Part shown: positions 8,296 through 15,396 of the stretch, piece by piece | Position numbering within the stretch: position 1 is the stretch's first letter | Layout: every line of letters begins with the position of its first letter | Assembly (NCBI GenBank): GCA_016124425.1 | Contig: WGNT01000021.1 | Span: 1-49,528, forward strand | Length of the DNA stretch: 49,528 nucleotides | From: Cytophagales bacterium | Lineage (GTDB): Bacteria; Bacteroidota; Bacteroidia; Cytophagales; Cyclobacteriaceae | Direction: 5' to 3' | Translations under genes and position numbers: made by a program | The notes under the pieces: model-generated | Seen by the model: only the letters and a program-made list of their open reading frames with translations | Database searches by the model: none | What the model was told of the DNA's origin: nothing

Positions 8296-9054
8296 TTATT
8301 TATGTTTCTTTATTTCCAATATCATATAATTCATCTTTTTTTGTGTATATAGAATATCTAAATAAATCCCACCCCGAAAGATGTCCGTGTACGATTCAGA
8401 TACAAACGACTTTAGCATGACTAGGCCTAACAATTTTAACCTAGATGATAGGATGGACTTACTACTTACGTAGTTTGTAATATCTATGGTAGTACCTGCG
8501 GGTAAGTCTTGAATGTCAATTAACTTTTCTAGACGCCAATCTTCAATCAATTTTTGTTCGGGCTTTTGGCTGACTGTACTTCCACAATAGAAGTCGTCAA
8601 CAACGATTAGGCGGCCATTTAATCTTAGGCCGTCCATTAGTGAATGTACAGATGAATGTATTGGGATAGCGTGTTTCAGAGATTCTACACAAATAATGGT
8701 ATCGAAGGAATTTTTCGGTATGTCTTCAAAGGAAAGGATATCAAATGAGCAATTTTCATTACCTAGTTGAATCAGGTTTTGTCTAGCTTGATGAATTTCT
8801 AAAGGGCTAATTGAGATCCCTAACACGTTGGCTGGTGTACTTTGTGCCATTTTCAGACTCCCATAGCCTACACCACATCCAGCATCTAATATGCTTTTAG
8901 ATTCGTTCAGGTTAAAGTGCTTAATGAGGAAGTCATAAATATCTTGGTTATCCGGCAATGATAGTTGTTTGTGTATGGGATATAACCGAAATCTCTTCGT
9001 CCTTTTCTCAATCTTAAACAAGTCGTTATATAGACGTGAAACTTTGTCTTCCAC
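8296..9054 (-). CDS. Class I SAM-dependent methyltransferase
   Basis: A 252-residue methyltransferase with SAM motif I LDAGCGVGYG at 56-65 and a post-I region LGISISPLEI. The arrangement resembles the cyclopropane-fatty-acid-synthase / tocopherol-methyltransferase type of fold, enzymes that often act on hydrophobic or small-molecule acceptors. VESLKHA occupies the position of the usual ESxxHh motif. It starts 4 bases after the end of the neighbouring methyltransferase, so the two are cotranscribed. Acceptor unknown; N-, C- or O-methylation cannot be distinguished. Confidence 0.85.
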   Translation of the reverse strand: MEDKVSRLYNDLFKIEKRTKRFRLYPIHKQLSLPDNQDIYDFLIKHFNLNESKSILDAGCGVGYGSLKMAQSTPANVLGISISPLEIHQARQNLIQLGNENCSFDILSFEDIPKNSFDTIICVESLKHAIPIHSSVHSLMDGLRLNGRLIVVDDFYCGSTVSQKPEQKLIEDWRLEKLIDIQDLPAGTTIDITNYVSSKSILSSRLKLLGLVMLKSFVSESYTDIFRGGIYLDILYTQKKMNYMILEIKKHK

Positions 9055-9058
9055 TTTC

Positions 9059-9757
9059 TTATTGTTTCTTTTCTAAAATGAATACAAACTCATAAGCATA
9101 TCGTAATGGTATCCACCCTTTATGGATTCGAAAATATCCATTCCAAGTACCTAGGGATAAATACCTTTTCCATTTCATCAACGGCCATTGATCTTTATAA
9201 ATCTTTATTATATTAAAACCTGATTCGCGAAACAAAGAAGACCACTCATCCAAGTTCATAGCGTCCTGATGACCTCTCTTGTTCACGAATCCAAAGGGGC
9301 GTTGAATAAATTTCCAAAACCAAGACTCTGAATTTCTTACCATGAGACAAATCTTTCCGGTATCAGTTAGTACTCTTTTCATTTCTTGTAATGCTTTGTT
9401 CCGATCGAGCATTCGTTCTAATGATCCTAGACAGGTCACGTAATCAAATGTACCATCCACATAGGGTAAATCTTCAGCGTTGCCAACACGGATGTCGGCT
9501 TTTTGGTACTTCGCCTTGGCTTTTTGGACCGCGATGTCTGAAATGTCTATGCCCGTCGGTTTCAAGCCGAATTCATTGCTAACAGCTATAATTCTCCCAA
9601 GTCCACAGGCTACATCTAGAATGGATCTATTCTTTTCGACCTGTAACATGGTGAGAAAAACCCTATAAGCGGCAATTGGTCTTAAATACAATTCGCCGTG
9701 GCTTTCATAGGTCTTGTCAAACCATTCTTTAATTTCCAATTGCGTTTGCTTCGTCAT
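9059..9757 (-). CDS. Class I SAM-dependent methyltransferase
   Basis: A 232-residue methyltransferase of the Methyltransf_11/UbiE type. Motif I is ILDVACGLGR (46-55), then GIDISD, then AEDLPYVDGTFDYVTC, the usual motif II region. Its start overlaps the stop of the membrane methyltransferase by 4 bases. A different subfamily from its neighbour at 8296, so the two probably act on different positions or at different steps. Acceptor unknown. Confidence 0.87.
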   Translation of the reverse strand: MTKQTQLEIKEWFDKTYESHGELYLRPIAAYRVFLTMLQVEKNRSILDVACGLGRIIAVSNEFGLKPTGIDISDIAVQKAKAKYQKADIRVGNAEDLPYVDGTFDYVTCLGSLERMLDRNKALQEMKRVLTDTGKICLMVRNSESWFWKFIQRPFGFVNKRGHQDAMNLDEWSSLFRESGFNIIKIYKDQWPLMKWKRYLSLGTWNGYFRIHKGWIPLRYAYEFVFILEKKQ

Positions 9758-10308
9758 ATATAAAGAGAACTTCGGGTTCTGTTTTTGTAAGCTACATATT
9801 GGTTACCAAAGGCCTCTAAAAGGAATTTTTCTTCCAACTTTGCTCTATTTTTTAAATAAATGAAAACCAATATGCATCCTGAGAAGAAGATTATACTCGG
9901 CATTAGAACACACATACAAAATAAAAAGGTGGTAGTACCGTCAATATTAGGATTTCTTGTCCATTTAAAGTAGCCATCGTTATGCAATTTTTCTGGGTTT
10001 TTTCTTAATTGTACCATAGCTCCAAATGAGAGGACTCTTCCAAGCACAACGAGTATCAATCCAGTAATGATTACCCAGCTTGAGGTTGAGAGTGAATGCA
10101 AATGGAAGTAAATATTAACTAGAGGATAGGCGATAATTCCAAGTACCAGGAGATTGGAGGACAAAGCCAAAATACTTCCTATTAGTCCAGTTTTCCTGCC
10201 CTTTAGTATCCGAAACGTACTACCTTGGCTAGTTACTGGAAAAAACACCAATTCAATTAATAGGGTTAAATATGCCAAACTGATGAAATATGGAAGGAAT
10301 TGAATCAT
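9754..10308 (-). CDS. Isoprenylcysteine carboxyl methyltransferase / PEMT-like membrane methyltransferase
   Basis: A 184-residue integral membrane protein with about four hydrophobic segments. The C-terminal half has the ICMT/PEMT family signature: GYFKWTRNPNIDG at about 112-124 (in place of the common RHPxY), then Glu residues at 159-160 and FGNQYVAYKNRT at 168-178. These enzymes methylate lipidic carboxylates, amines or phospholipid headgroups at the membrane face. Overlaps of 4 bases with both neighbouring genes show tight translational coupling. Here it probably methylates a membrane-anchored intermediate; this is inference from context. Confidence 0.78.
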   Translation of the reverse strand: MIQFLPYFISLAYLTLLIELVFFPVTSQGSTFRILKGRKTGLIGSILALSSNLLVLGIIAYPLVNIYFHLHSLSTSSWVIITGLILVVLGRVLSFGAMVQLRKNPEKLHNDGYFKWTRNPNIDGTTTFLFCMCVLMPSIIFFSGCILVFIYLKNRAKLEEKFLLEAFGNQYVAYKNRTRSSLYI

Positions 10309-11276
10309 AGTTCAGTAAACATTTTCGCGGAATCCGTCCAGGTGTTTACTGGAAATTTCAGAACAGACTCACATTGGTCCTTATAATAAAGGGGATCTGA
10401 ATGCATCTTTATTATTGCCCCTGATAATTCATCTACCTCAAAGCCAGCTAAGACATGCCCTATCTGTTGTTTTTTGAAAGCCACGTAATTTCCGGTAGGC
10501 GTTGTAATTATGGGAATTCCTGAAGCTATACTTTCTAACAAGGCCATGCTGTTATTTTCTTCTTCCGAAAAGGAGATGACCGCATCAAATTTTAATATGA
10601 ATTCATTCATTTGGGGAAATTCTACTTCTTTATTCAGAATTACCCTACCCCCGGCTTCCTTGCTTTTCTCGATAATCCGTTTGCTGTAATCCCTCTCGCT
10701 GTGTCGTCCTACTAGTGTCAAGTTGATTGGATAGGCTAAGGACATAAATAGTTTGACAACTTCCAATTGCCTTTTTCTTTTGCATAGATTTCCTATCATC
10801 AAAAAATTTGTAGCTGAATTCGAATAGACGCTTTTTTTCTGCCATCCGGAAGCTACCCCGGGAGGAATGATGAAGTGCTTCTTAAGCGTGCCAGTGTAGA
10901 ATAAACTGCATTGGTTTAGCGAATGTTCACCAGCGAAAATAAGGGGGACTTTTTGACATATTTGGCGTTGTTTTTTAACTATATTTAGTCTTTTATGTGT
11001 TTCTATCTCCTTGTTAACGGATGGCCAAAGATGTATTAAAAAGTATATGGTTTCATTTTTGTAACTTTCTAGGTTTAAGAACTCATCTATGATGATACTA
11101 TCCAAAATTATAATAAAGCCTTTTTTTAGATACTTCTTTGCGTATATGTCTTTCGTTTGATGAACTTCGTGGCCTAATACTTTTAAACTGTCGGCTATAT
11201 TGGTATTGTAGATATTGCCTCCGCTCTGATAGTCAGATTTATTGTTGACAAAAACAAATGTTTTATATGAGCTCAT
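10305..11276 (-). CDS. Glycosyltransferase family 4 (GT-B fold)
   Basis: A retaining GT-B glycosyltransferase of 323 residues from the chosen start. The C-terminal donor-binding half is clear: FLMIGNLCKRKRQ begins the Rossmann domain, and SMALLESIASGIPIITTPTGN holds the family-4 E(x7)E-type region. I chose the ATG at 11274-11276 (MSSYKTFVFVNN) because it opens directly on the first beta strand and overlaps the previous gene by only 14 bases. An upstream ATG at 11324 would give 339 residues and a 62-base overlap. It adds a sugar to the cluster's product. Donor and acceptor are unknown. Confidence 0.85.
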   Translation of the reverse strand: MSSYKTFVFVNNKSDYQSGGNIYNTNIADSLKVLGHEVHQTKDIYAKKYLKKGFIIILDSIIIDEFLNLESYKNETIYFLIHLWPSVNKEIETHKRLNIVKKQRQICQKVPLIFAGEHSLNQCSLFYTGTLKKHFIIPPGVASGWQKKSVYSNSATNFLMIGNLCKRKRQLEVVKLFMSLAYPINLTLVGRHSERDYSKRIIEKSKEAGGRVILNKEVEFPQMNEFILKFDAVISFSEEENNSMALLESIASGIPIITTPTGNYVAFKKQQIGHVLAGFEVDELSGAIIKMHSDPLYYKDQCESVLKFPVNTWTDSAKMFTEL

Positions 11277-11928
11277 TAGACCATTTATAAAACCGGTAAT
11301 AAGATTTCGCAAATGATAGTACAATCAGAATGCTGCTGACTACTAGAAAAGTAGACGCCCATTCATTTTGGAAAAAGTAAAAAATTATTAATGCTATAAA
11401 GTAATTTCCTGCAATAATACTCGCATATTTTTCTTTAGCTTCCACAAACTTTTGAGCGCGATCCATGATGTCAAGCGTAAATTTATAGAAGTAGCGTAGA
11501 AAAGCAGGGATTAAAACAATCCACATAGATGGGTAATTCATAAAGACTAGTATTGACGCTACCATGACAAATAGGGCGTCAACTTCCATGTCATAGTACA
11601 TTCCAAATTTTGATTGTTCATTCCTGAACCTTGCGACAAACCCGTCAATGATATCTAATACTGGAATGATCAAAACAATGCTTAATAGGTAGTAGTCGGT
11701 AAAGTTGAGTTTTCCAGAAATAAAAACTAGTAGTACTACCAGAAGCAATCGTGATGTTGTTATTAAATTTGCTAGTCCAAAATAAGCTAAATTTTCCCAA
11801 GCAGATTTGTTCTGAGCGATAAATAGCGAAAAAGAAGTGGCGATTAAAAGAATTGCTACAACATAAAAATTGCTTAATAGGAGAATTAAGCCGGCAACTA
11901 CAATTAATATACACTGTGTTGATTTCAT
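11263..11928 (-). CDS. CDP-alcohol phosphatidyltransferase family protein
   Basis: A 221-residue integral membrane enzyme with about six hydrophobic segments and a complete family motif D-x2-DG-x2-AR-x8-G-x3-D-x3-D: D92, D95-G96, A99-R100, G109, D113 and D117 are all present. Such enzymes displace CMP from a CDP-activated alcohol and form a phosphodiester, as in phosphatidylglycerol-phosphate or phosphatidylinositol synthesis. The sequence is far from the housekeeping PgsA and PssA types as I know them. It directly follows the reductase gene with no spacing. Its presence next to GTP-cyclohydrolase and pyrimidine-reductase genes is the strongest hint that a GTP-derived alcohol is attached to a lipid, or that a CDP-polyol is used. 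Substrates are inferred, not shown. Confidence 0.88.
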   Translation of the reverse strand: MKSTQCILIVVAGLILLLSNFYVVAILLIATSFSLFIAQNKSAWENLAYFGLANLITTSRLLLVVLLVFISGKLNFTDYYLLSIVLIIPVLDIIDGFVARFRNEQSKFGMYYDMEVDALFVMVASILVFMNYPSMWIVLIPAFLRYFYKFTLDIMDRAQKFVEAKEKYASIIAGNYFIALIIFYFFQNEWASTFLVVSSILIVLSFAKSYYRFYKWSNELI

Positions 11929-12843
11929 TTATACGTTGTATATAGGTTTTCCATGATACAAAATGTGATTATCTGAACTTGAGAAAAAACCGTCTAGCTT
12001 TAAGGATTCACTCACCTCATCAATTGGAGCCATTTCAAAGGCACATTTGCCTGATCCAAAAATAACAGGAGCAATATGAATTTGCATCAAATCAATCAAT
12101 TGTGCTTCATAGAAATTTGACAGCGTAATACTTCCACCTTCTATGAAAATTGAACTTACACCGAAATCCTTTAATTTGGCTAATACTTCCTTAATTGGTT
12201 GATTTTCCTTTGAATAACTTATGTGGTGATCTATTCCCTTTGGTTTTCTTTTTATTATATCTTTGTCTGCGATCAATATGGTGAAGGTATCGTGAGCGTG
12301 ATAAGAAGAGTAATCATGTATGGAATTACACCAAAATATGCGTTTTGGGTTGTTACCTTTGACCCTTCGTACCGTTAGTTTTGGCTTATCGGCCTTTATT
12401 GTTCCTCCGCCTACCATTACGGCATCCACCATTGCACGGAGCCGATGGCTGTGATTCAGATTATCTTCGTTGCTTATCCATTTAGATTTTCCGCTTGATG
12501 TGCAAATCTTACCATCTAAGGATTGTGCGAAGTGGGTGATAATGAGTGGTCTCGATGGCTTTAATTTATTTGCCATCAATAATGGGACATATAATCTTAT
12601 ATAGGATACCAAATCGTTTGGAATTTCATCAAATTCTGCAAATAATAGGTTATTATATAAATCTAATGTGTTACTATAATCACCACTTTTTTGAAAGGTG
12701 ATTTTGAATAGATCCTGCTTGCTTGGCTTTTTGGAAAAACCTTCGAGAATTGAATAATGCAGACTTTGATAATCGATATGCTCTGGAATTTTTTGCTCCT
12801 TGGCTTTTATCAAATGGAGCCAAAAGACGTTTAAGGATGTCAT
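11929..12843 (-). CDS. RibD C-terminal-type pyrimidine reductase without deaminase domain
   Basis: A 304-residue protein whose residues ~98-304 match the RibD_C / dihydrofolate-reductase-like reductase that converts the ribosylaminopyrimidine of riboflavin synthesis into its ribityl form with NADPH. Visible motifs are FAQSLDGKI (105-113), VGGGTIKADKPKLTVR (144-159), FIEGGS near 235 and APVIFGSG. The first ~95 residues are not the zinc deaminase of bifunctional RibD: no HAE or PCxxxC motif is present, and I do not recognise them. Its start overlaps ribA by 4 bases (ATGA). This pairing without deaminase points to a branch leaving the riboflavin route at the diaminopyrimidine stage. Confidence 0.87.
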   Translation of the reverse strand: MTSLNVFWLHLIKAKEQKIPEHIDYQSLHYSILEGFSKKPSKQDLFKITFQKSGDYSNTLDLYNNLLFAEFDEIPNDLVSYIRLYVPLLMANKLKPSRPLIITHFAQSLDGKICTSSGKSKWISNEDNLNHSHRLRAMVDAVMVGGGTIKADKPKLTVRRVKGNNPKRIFWCNSIHDYSSYHAHDTFTILIADKDIIKRKPKGIDHHISYSKENQPIKEVLAKLKDFGVSSIFIEGGSITLSNFYEAQLIDLMQIHIAPVIFGSGKCAFEMAPIDEVSESLKLDGFFSSSDNHILYHGKPIYNV

Positions 12844-13439
12844 TTGATATGAATTAGGTGGTGACCTAAATTGAATTTCTTGGTCTTTAAATACGCTAGG
12901 TTCTCTATTTTCGGCTCAATCTCCAAAGGCATCCTTTCAACCTTCTCAAAACCGGCGTCAATCAATGAGGCTAACTTATCTGGATTATTCGTTAATAACC
13001 TTATTTTTTGAATGTTCAACTCCTTTAATATGTCGACCGCGATATCGTATTTTCTTGCGTCTATCTCGAATCCAAGCTTTTTGTTCGCTTCAATGGTATC
13101 CAAGCCGTTTTCCTGTTCACGGTATGCGTGTAATTTATTGATTATACCTATCCCTCTACCTTCCTGGCGTAAATAAATGATTACACCTCCCTCCAAACCA
13201 ATAATTTCCATAGCCTTATTGAGTTGTTCGCCACATTCGCATTTTCGAGAGCCAAATAGGTCGCCGGTAATGCACTCTGAATGGATTCTCACATTAACTG
13301 GATTGTCGAGATTTGTTTGGGGGTTGTAAATCACAATTGTTGGGACGTAGTCATCAACTTTATTGGAGTAGGCGCGCATTCTAAAATTTCCAAAATCTGT
13401 GGGAATATCTGCTTCACCTTGAAGTATTACTTTGCTCAT
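12840..13439 (-). CDS. ribA: GTP cyclohydrolase II (ribA-like, stand-alone)
   Basis: A 199-residue zinc enzyme that opens the imidazole ring of GTP to give 2,5-diamino-6-ribosylamino-pyrimidinone phosphate, formate and pyrophosphate. The three zinc cysteines are Cys56, Cys67 and Cys69 (HSECITGD...KCECGEQ). The active-site run LRQEGRGIG is at 90-98 and Tyr106 (in NKLHAY) corresponds to the E. coli Tyr105 position, which favours full hydrolysis rather than stopping at the formamide. LLTNNPDK is at 148-155. Unlike most Bacteroidota RibA it is not fused to a RibB domain. It is the first gene of the cluster, so it probably feeds the dedicated pathway rather than riboflavin supply. No FMN riboswitch is visible upstream. 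Confidence 0.92.
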   Translation of the reverse strand: MSKVILQGEADIPTDFGNFRMRAYSNKVDDYVPTIVIYNPQTNLDNPVNVRIHSECITGDLFGSRKCECGEQLNKAMEIIGLEGGVIIYLRQEGRGIGIINKLHAYREQENGLDTIEANKKLGFEIDARKYDIAVDILKELNIQKIRLLTNNPDKLASLIDAGFEKVERMPLEIEPKIENLAYLKTKKFNLGHHLIHIK

Positions 13440-13907
13440 GGTTTTTAAGAGTGTTTTTCATAAACAAATTAGTTTAACTATTGTTCCCCGTCATTTAATA
13501 TTCCGGAAATACCCCAATGCAAAACATCTAGGCAGCTTTACAAATTTATCCAATTGGTGAATTCGGTTCCAGTTTCTTGATTTCGAAAGCTGTCCTTTCG
13601 GAAGAATTAGGCAATCGGCATTCTCTCGGGAAGCGGTCGTCCACTGCCCCGATTAGTAAAATACTTGTGTAGCGAGGCCTTTTCGGCCTCAGGATAATTG
13701 GCTTAGCTTCTATCTTTGCTAGTTACCTTAGGAAGGATGATCTTACATGCTCATTTTCCCAGAGCGAAAAAACTAGAAGCACGAAATATAGGACTAAAAT
13801 TTGAATGGACGGCTAAGTTTGTGGTTGTATCTGTTGGATTCCTGTCATGAATTTAGCGGGGCCGTGAATGAAGTTCTTTCTTCAAGGATCACATTAACCA
13901 AAATTTG
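13440..13907. other. Intergenic region without recognisable gene
   Basis: About 470 bases between ribA and the tRNA terminator. I find no coding frame with family resemblance on either strand. It holds a GAGGCC/GGCCTC hairpin (13674-13690) and presumably the promoter of the cluster near its left end. No strong TTG...TAnnTTTG pair is visible there, only a weak TAATTTG about 30 bases before the ribA start. No RFN (FMN) element or other riboswitch core was recognised. A decayed gene cannot be excluded. Confidence 0.5.
13674..13690. other. GAGGCC/GGCCTC hairpin
   Basis: A perfect 6-bp stem with loop TTTTC lies inside the non-coding stretch upstream of the cluster. There is no T-run on either side, so it is not a classical terminator. 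Function unknown. Confidence 0.4.
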
Positions 13908-13943
13908 AAAAAAAACCCCCAAATACAGTCTGTATTGGGGGTT
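13908..13943 (-). terminator. Rho-independent terminator of the tRNA-Arg gene
   Basis: Read on the minus strand, CCCCCAATACAG pairs with its complement across a very short turn, with one bulged base, and is followed by a run of eight T (A at 13908-13915 on the plus strand). It lies 4 bases after the 3' end of the tRNA, so it ends that transcript and keeps it apart from the ribA cluster. Confidence 0.85.
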
Positions 13944-13946
13944 GTG

Positions 13947-14018
13947 TAGTCCCGACAAGAATCGAACTTGTATCTAAAGTTTAGGAAACTTCTATTCTAT
14001 CCATTGAACTACGGGACC
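13947..14018 (-). tRNA. tRNA-Arg (anticodon CCT)
   Basis: A 72-nt cloverleaf on the minus strand. The acceptor stem GGTCCCG pairs with CGGGACT (the first pair is G-T wobble), the discriminator base is A, and the T-arm contains GTTCGATTC. The anticodon loop TTCCTAA holds CCT at the middle, with stem GAAGT/ACTTT, so it reads AGG codons as arginine. CCA is not encoded: CAC follows instead. A 5' partial copy lies just upstream at 14047-14069. Confidence 0.93.
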
Positions 14019-14046
14019 AAATTACTACCTCCAGGCTACTATATCC

Positions 14047-14069
14047 ATCCATTGAACTACGGGACCAAA
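14047..14069 (-). repeat. 23-bp direct duplicate of the tRNA-Arg 5' part
   Basis: The 23 bases at 13999-14021, the tRNA 5' end with three flanking bases, recur exactly at 14047-14069, offset by 48 bases. The copy contains the acceptor 5' strand and D-arm start only, so it cannot form a tRNA. It may be a remnant of a tandem duplication or of integration next to the tRNA. The same sequence was not seen at the other end of the A/T-rich cluster. Confidence 0.85.
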
Positions 14070-14221
14070 CATAAACGCAATCAAGCTTTTGGTTTGTCAG
14101 TCATGTAAGAAAATGCAATACCTTTTGTAAAACGGCATTCTAACGCATTGCAAGTTAAAACATAAATACCCATTTGCGCAAATATTGTCGGGGGATATTA
14201 TTCTTTTTAATATTATTAATC

Positions 14222-14229
14222 TATCTTTG
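14222..14229 (+). promoter_or_regulatory. Promoter -7 box of the rpsP operon
   Basis: TATCTTTG matches the Bacteroidota -7 consensus TAnnTTTG exactly and lies 55 bases before the rpsP start. No convincing TTG -33 element is present; the upstream spacer is A/T-rich instead. Confidence 0.6.
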
Positions 14230-14284
14230 CAGTCCAAAAAAACGGATGGACGGGATCCATCAATTCACTAAATATCAATAGAAT

Positions 14285-14851
14285 ATGGCAGTAAAAATCA
14301 GATTAGCGCGTAGAGGCCGGAAGAAAATGGCCATTTACGACGTAGTAGTAGCTGATGCAAGAGCTCCACGAGATGGACGCTTTATCGAAAAAATCGGATC
14401 TTACAATCCGAACACTGACCCTGCAACAATCTCCATCAACAACGACAGAGCCCTAAAATGGCTTCTGAACGGAGCTCAGCCTACCGACACGGTGAAGGCA
14501 ATGCTTTCGTATAGGGGTGTGATGTTGAAGAAGCACCTTCAGATTGGTGTCCTGAAGGAAGCCATTACGCAGGAGCAAGCAGACGAAAAATTCCAGTCAT
14601 GGTTGGATTCAAAAGAGCAGGCTATCGCTACCAAGTTAGATAAAATCACCCAGGCTAAAGATACCGCTAAGAAAGATGCGTTCGCAGCTGAAGTTGCGAA
14701 AAACCAAGCGAGGCTGGATGCCATTAAGAAAAGAGAGGACGATGCTGCCGCTGCTGTTGCCGCCGCAGAAGCTGAGGCTAAGGCCGCAGCTGCTCCCGCA
14801 GCAGAACAAGCTCCCGAAGCTCCTGCCGCCGAAGAAGGTGAAAACGCATAA
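14285..14851 (+). CDS. rpsP: 30S ribosomal protein S16
   Basis: A 188-residue S16, a small-subunit assembly protein. The core starts [14 protein letters not shown] and matches the family over about the first 80 residues. The remaining ~100 residues are a Lys/Glu and then Ala-rich tail ending in AAEEGENA, an extension of the type seen in many Bacteroidota S16 proteins and absent from E. coli (82 residues). First gene of the rpsP-rimM-trmD-rplS operon, with the stop 13 bases before rimM. Confidence 0.97.
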   Translation: MAVKIRLARRGRKKMAIYDVVVADARAPRDGRFIEKIGSYNPNTDPATISINNDRALKWLLNGAQPTDTVKAMLSYRGVMLKKHLQIGVLKEAITQEQADEKFQSWLDSKEQAIATKLDKITQAKDTAKKDAFAAEVAKNQARLDAIKKREDDAAAAVAAAEAEAKAAAAPAAEQAPEAPAAEEGENA

Positions 14852-14864
14852 TTGACCTATCCCC

Positions 14865-15395
14865 ATGAACAAGGACAATTGTTTTCAATTGGGCTACATA
14901 GCCAAAGTTCATGGACTACAGGGTGAGGTAGTTTTAGTGCTGGATGTCGACTTCCCCGAGGACTATGAAGATGTCAAGCATCTTTTTGTAGAAAATAACA
15001 ACCGCCTAATACCGCATTTTCTGGAGCATTTGGTGCCCCAGCCAAATAACCGGTTTTTGGCAAAGTTCGAGGAATTTGATCATGTCGACCAGGTAAAAGG
15101 CCTCGTCGGGACAGCACTTTACCTTCCGCTTAAAGAGCTTCCGGAACTCGATGAAGACCAATATTACTTCCATGATCTGGTGGGATGCCAGGTTATCGAT
15201 GAGGTACTCGGAGCACTTGGAGAGGTAGCGGTAATCTACGATTTGGAGACCCAGGATTTGATCGGAATGAACTATCAGGAAAAGGAAGTTCTCATCCCGA
15301 TTCAAGAAGGAATCATCCAAAAAGTGGATAAGACAGCAAAAAAAGTTTTCTGTCGATTGCCTGAGGGCTTACTTGACATATATCTGAACGATTAA
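14865..15395 (+). CDS. rimM: Ribosome maturation factor RimM
   Basis: A 176-residue 16S processing factor that binds S19 during 30S head assembly. The N-terminal RimM domain has [14 protein letters not shown], and the PRC-barrel C-terminal half has [11 protein letters not shown] and [14 protein letters not shown]. It is placed between rpsP and trmD as in most bacteria, with trmD starting 1 base after its stop, which implies translational coupling. Confidence 0.96.
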   Translation: MNKDNCFQLGYIAKVHGLQGEVVLVLDVDFPEDYEDVKHLFVENNNRLIPHFLEHLVPQPNNRFLAKFEEFDHVDQVKGLVGTALYLPLKELPELDEDQYYFHDLVGCQVIDEVLGALGEVAVIYDLETQDLIGMNYQEKEVLIPIQEGIIQKVDKTAKKVFCRLPEGLLDIYLND

Positions 15396-15396
15396 G

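Noticed and set aside
12840-13439. Whole cluster as a simple riboflavin operon
   Set aside because: No RibD deaminase, RibB, RibH or RibE; the other genes have no role in riboflavin synthesis.
13440-13600. FMN riboswitch upstream of ribA
   Set aside because: The conserved RFN core elements could not be found by eye on the minus strand.
14636-14878. Minus-strand frame in rpsP rich in Gly/Ser/Cys
   Set aside because: Mirror image of the Ala-rich tail of S16; composition artefact.
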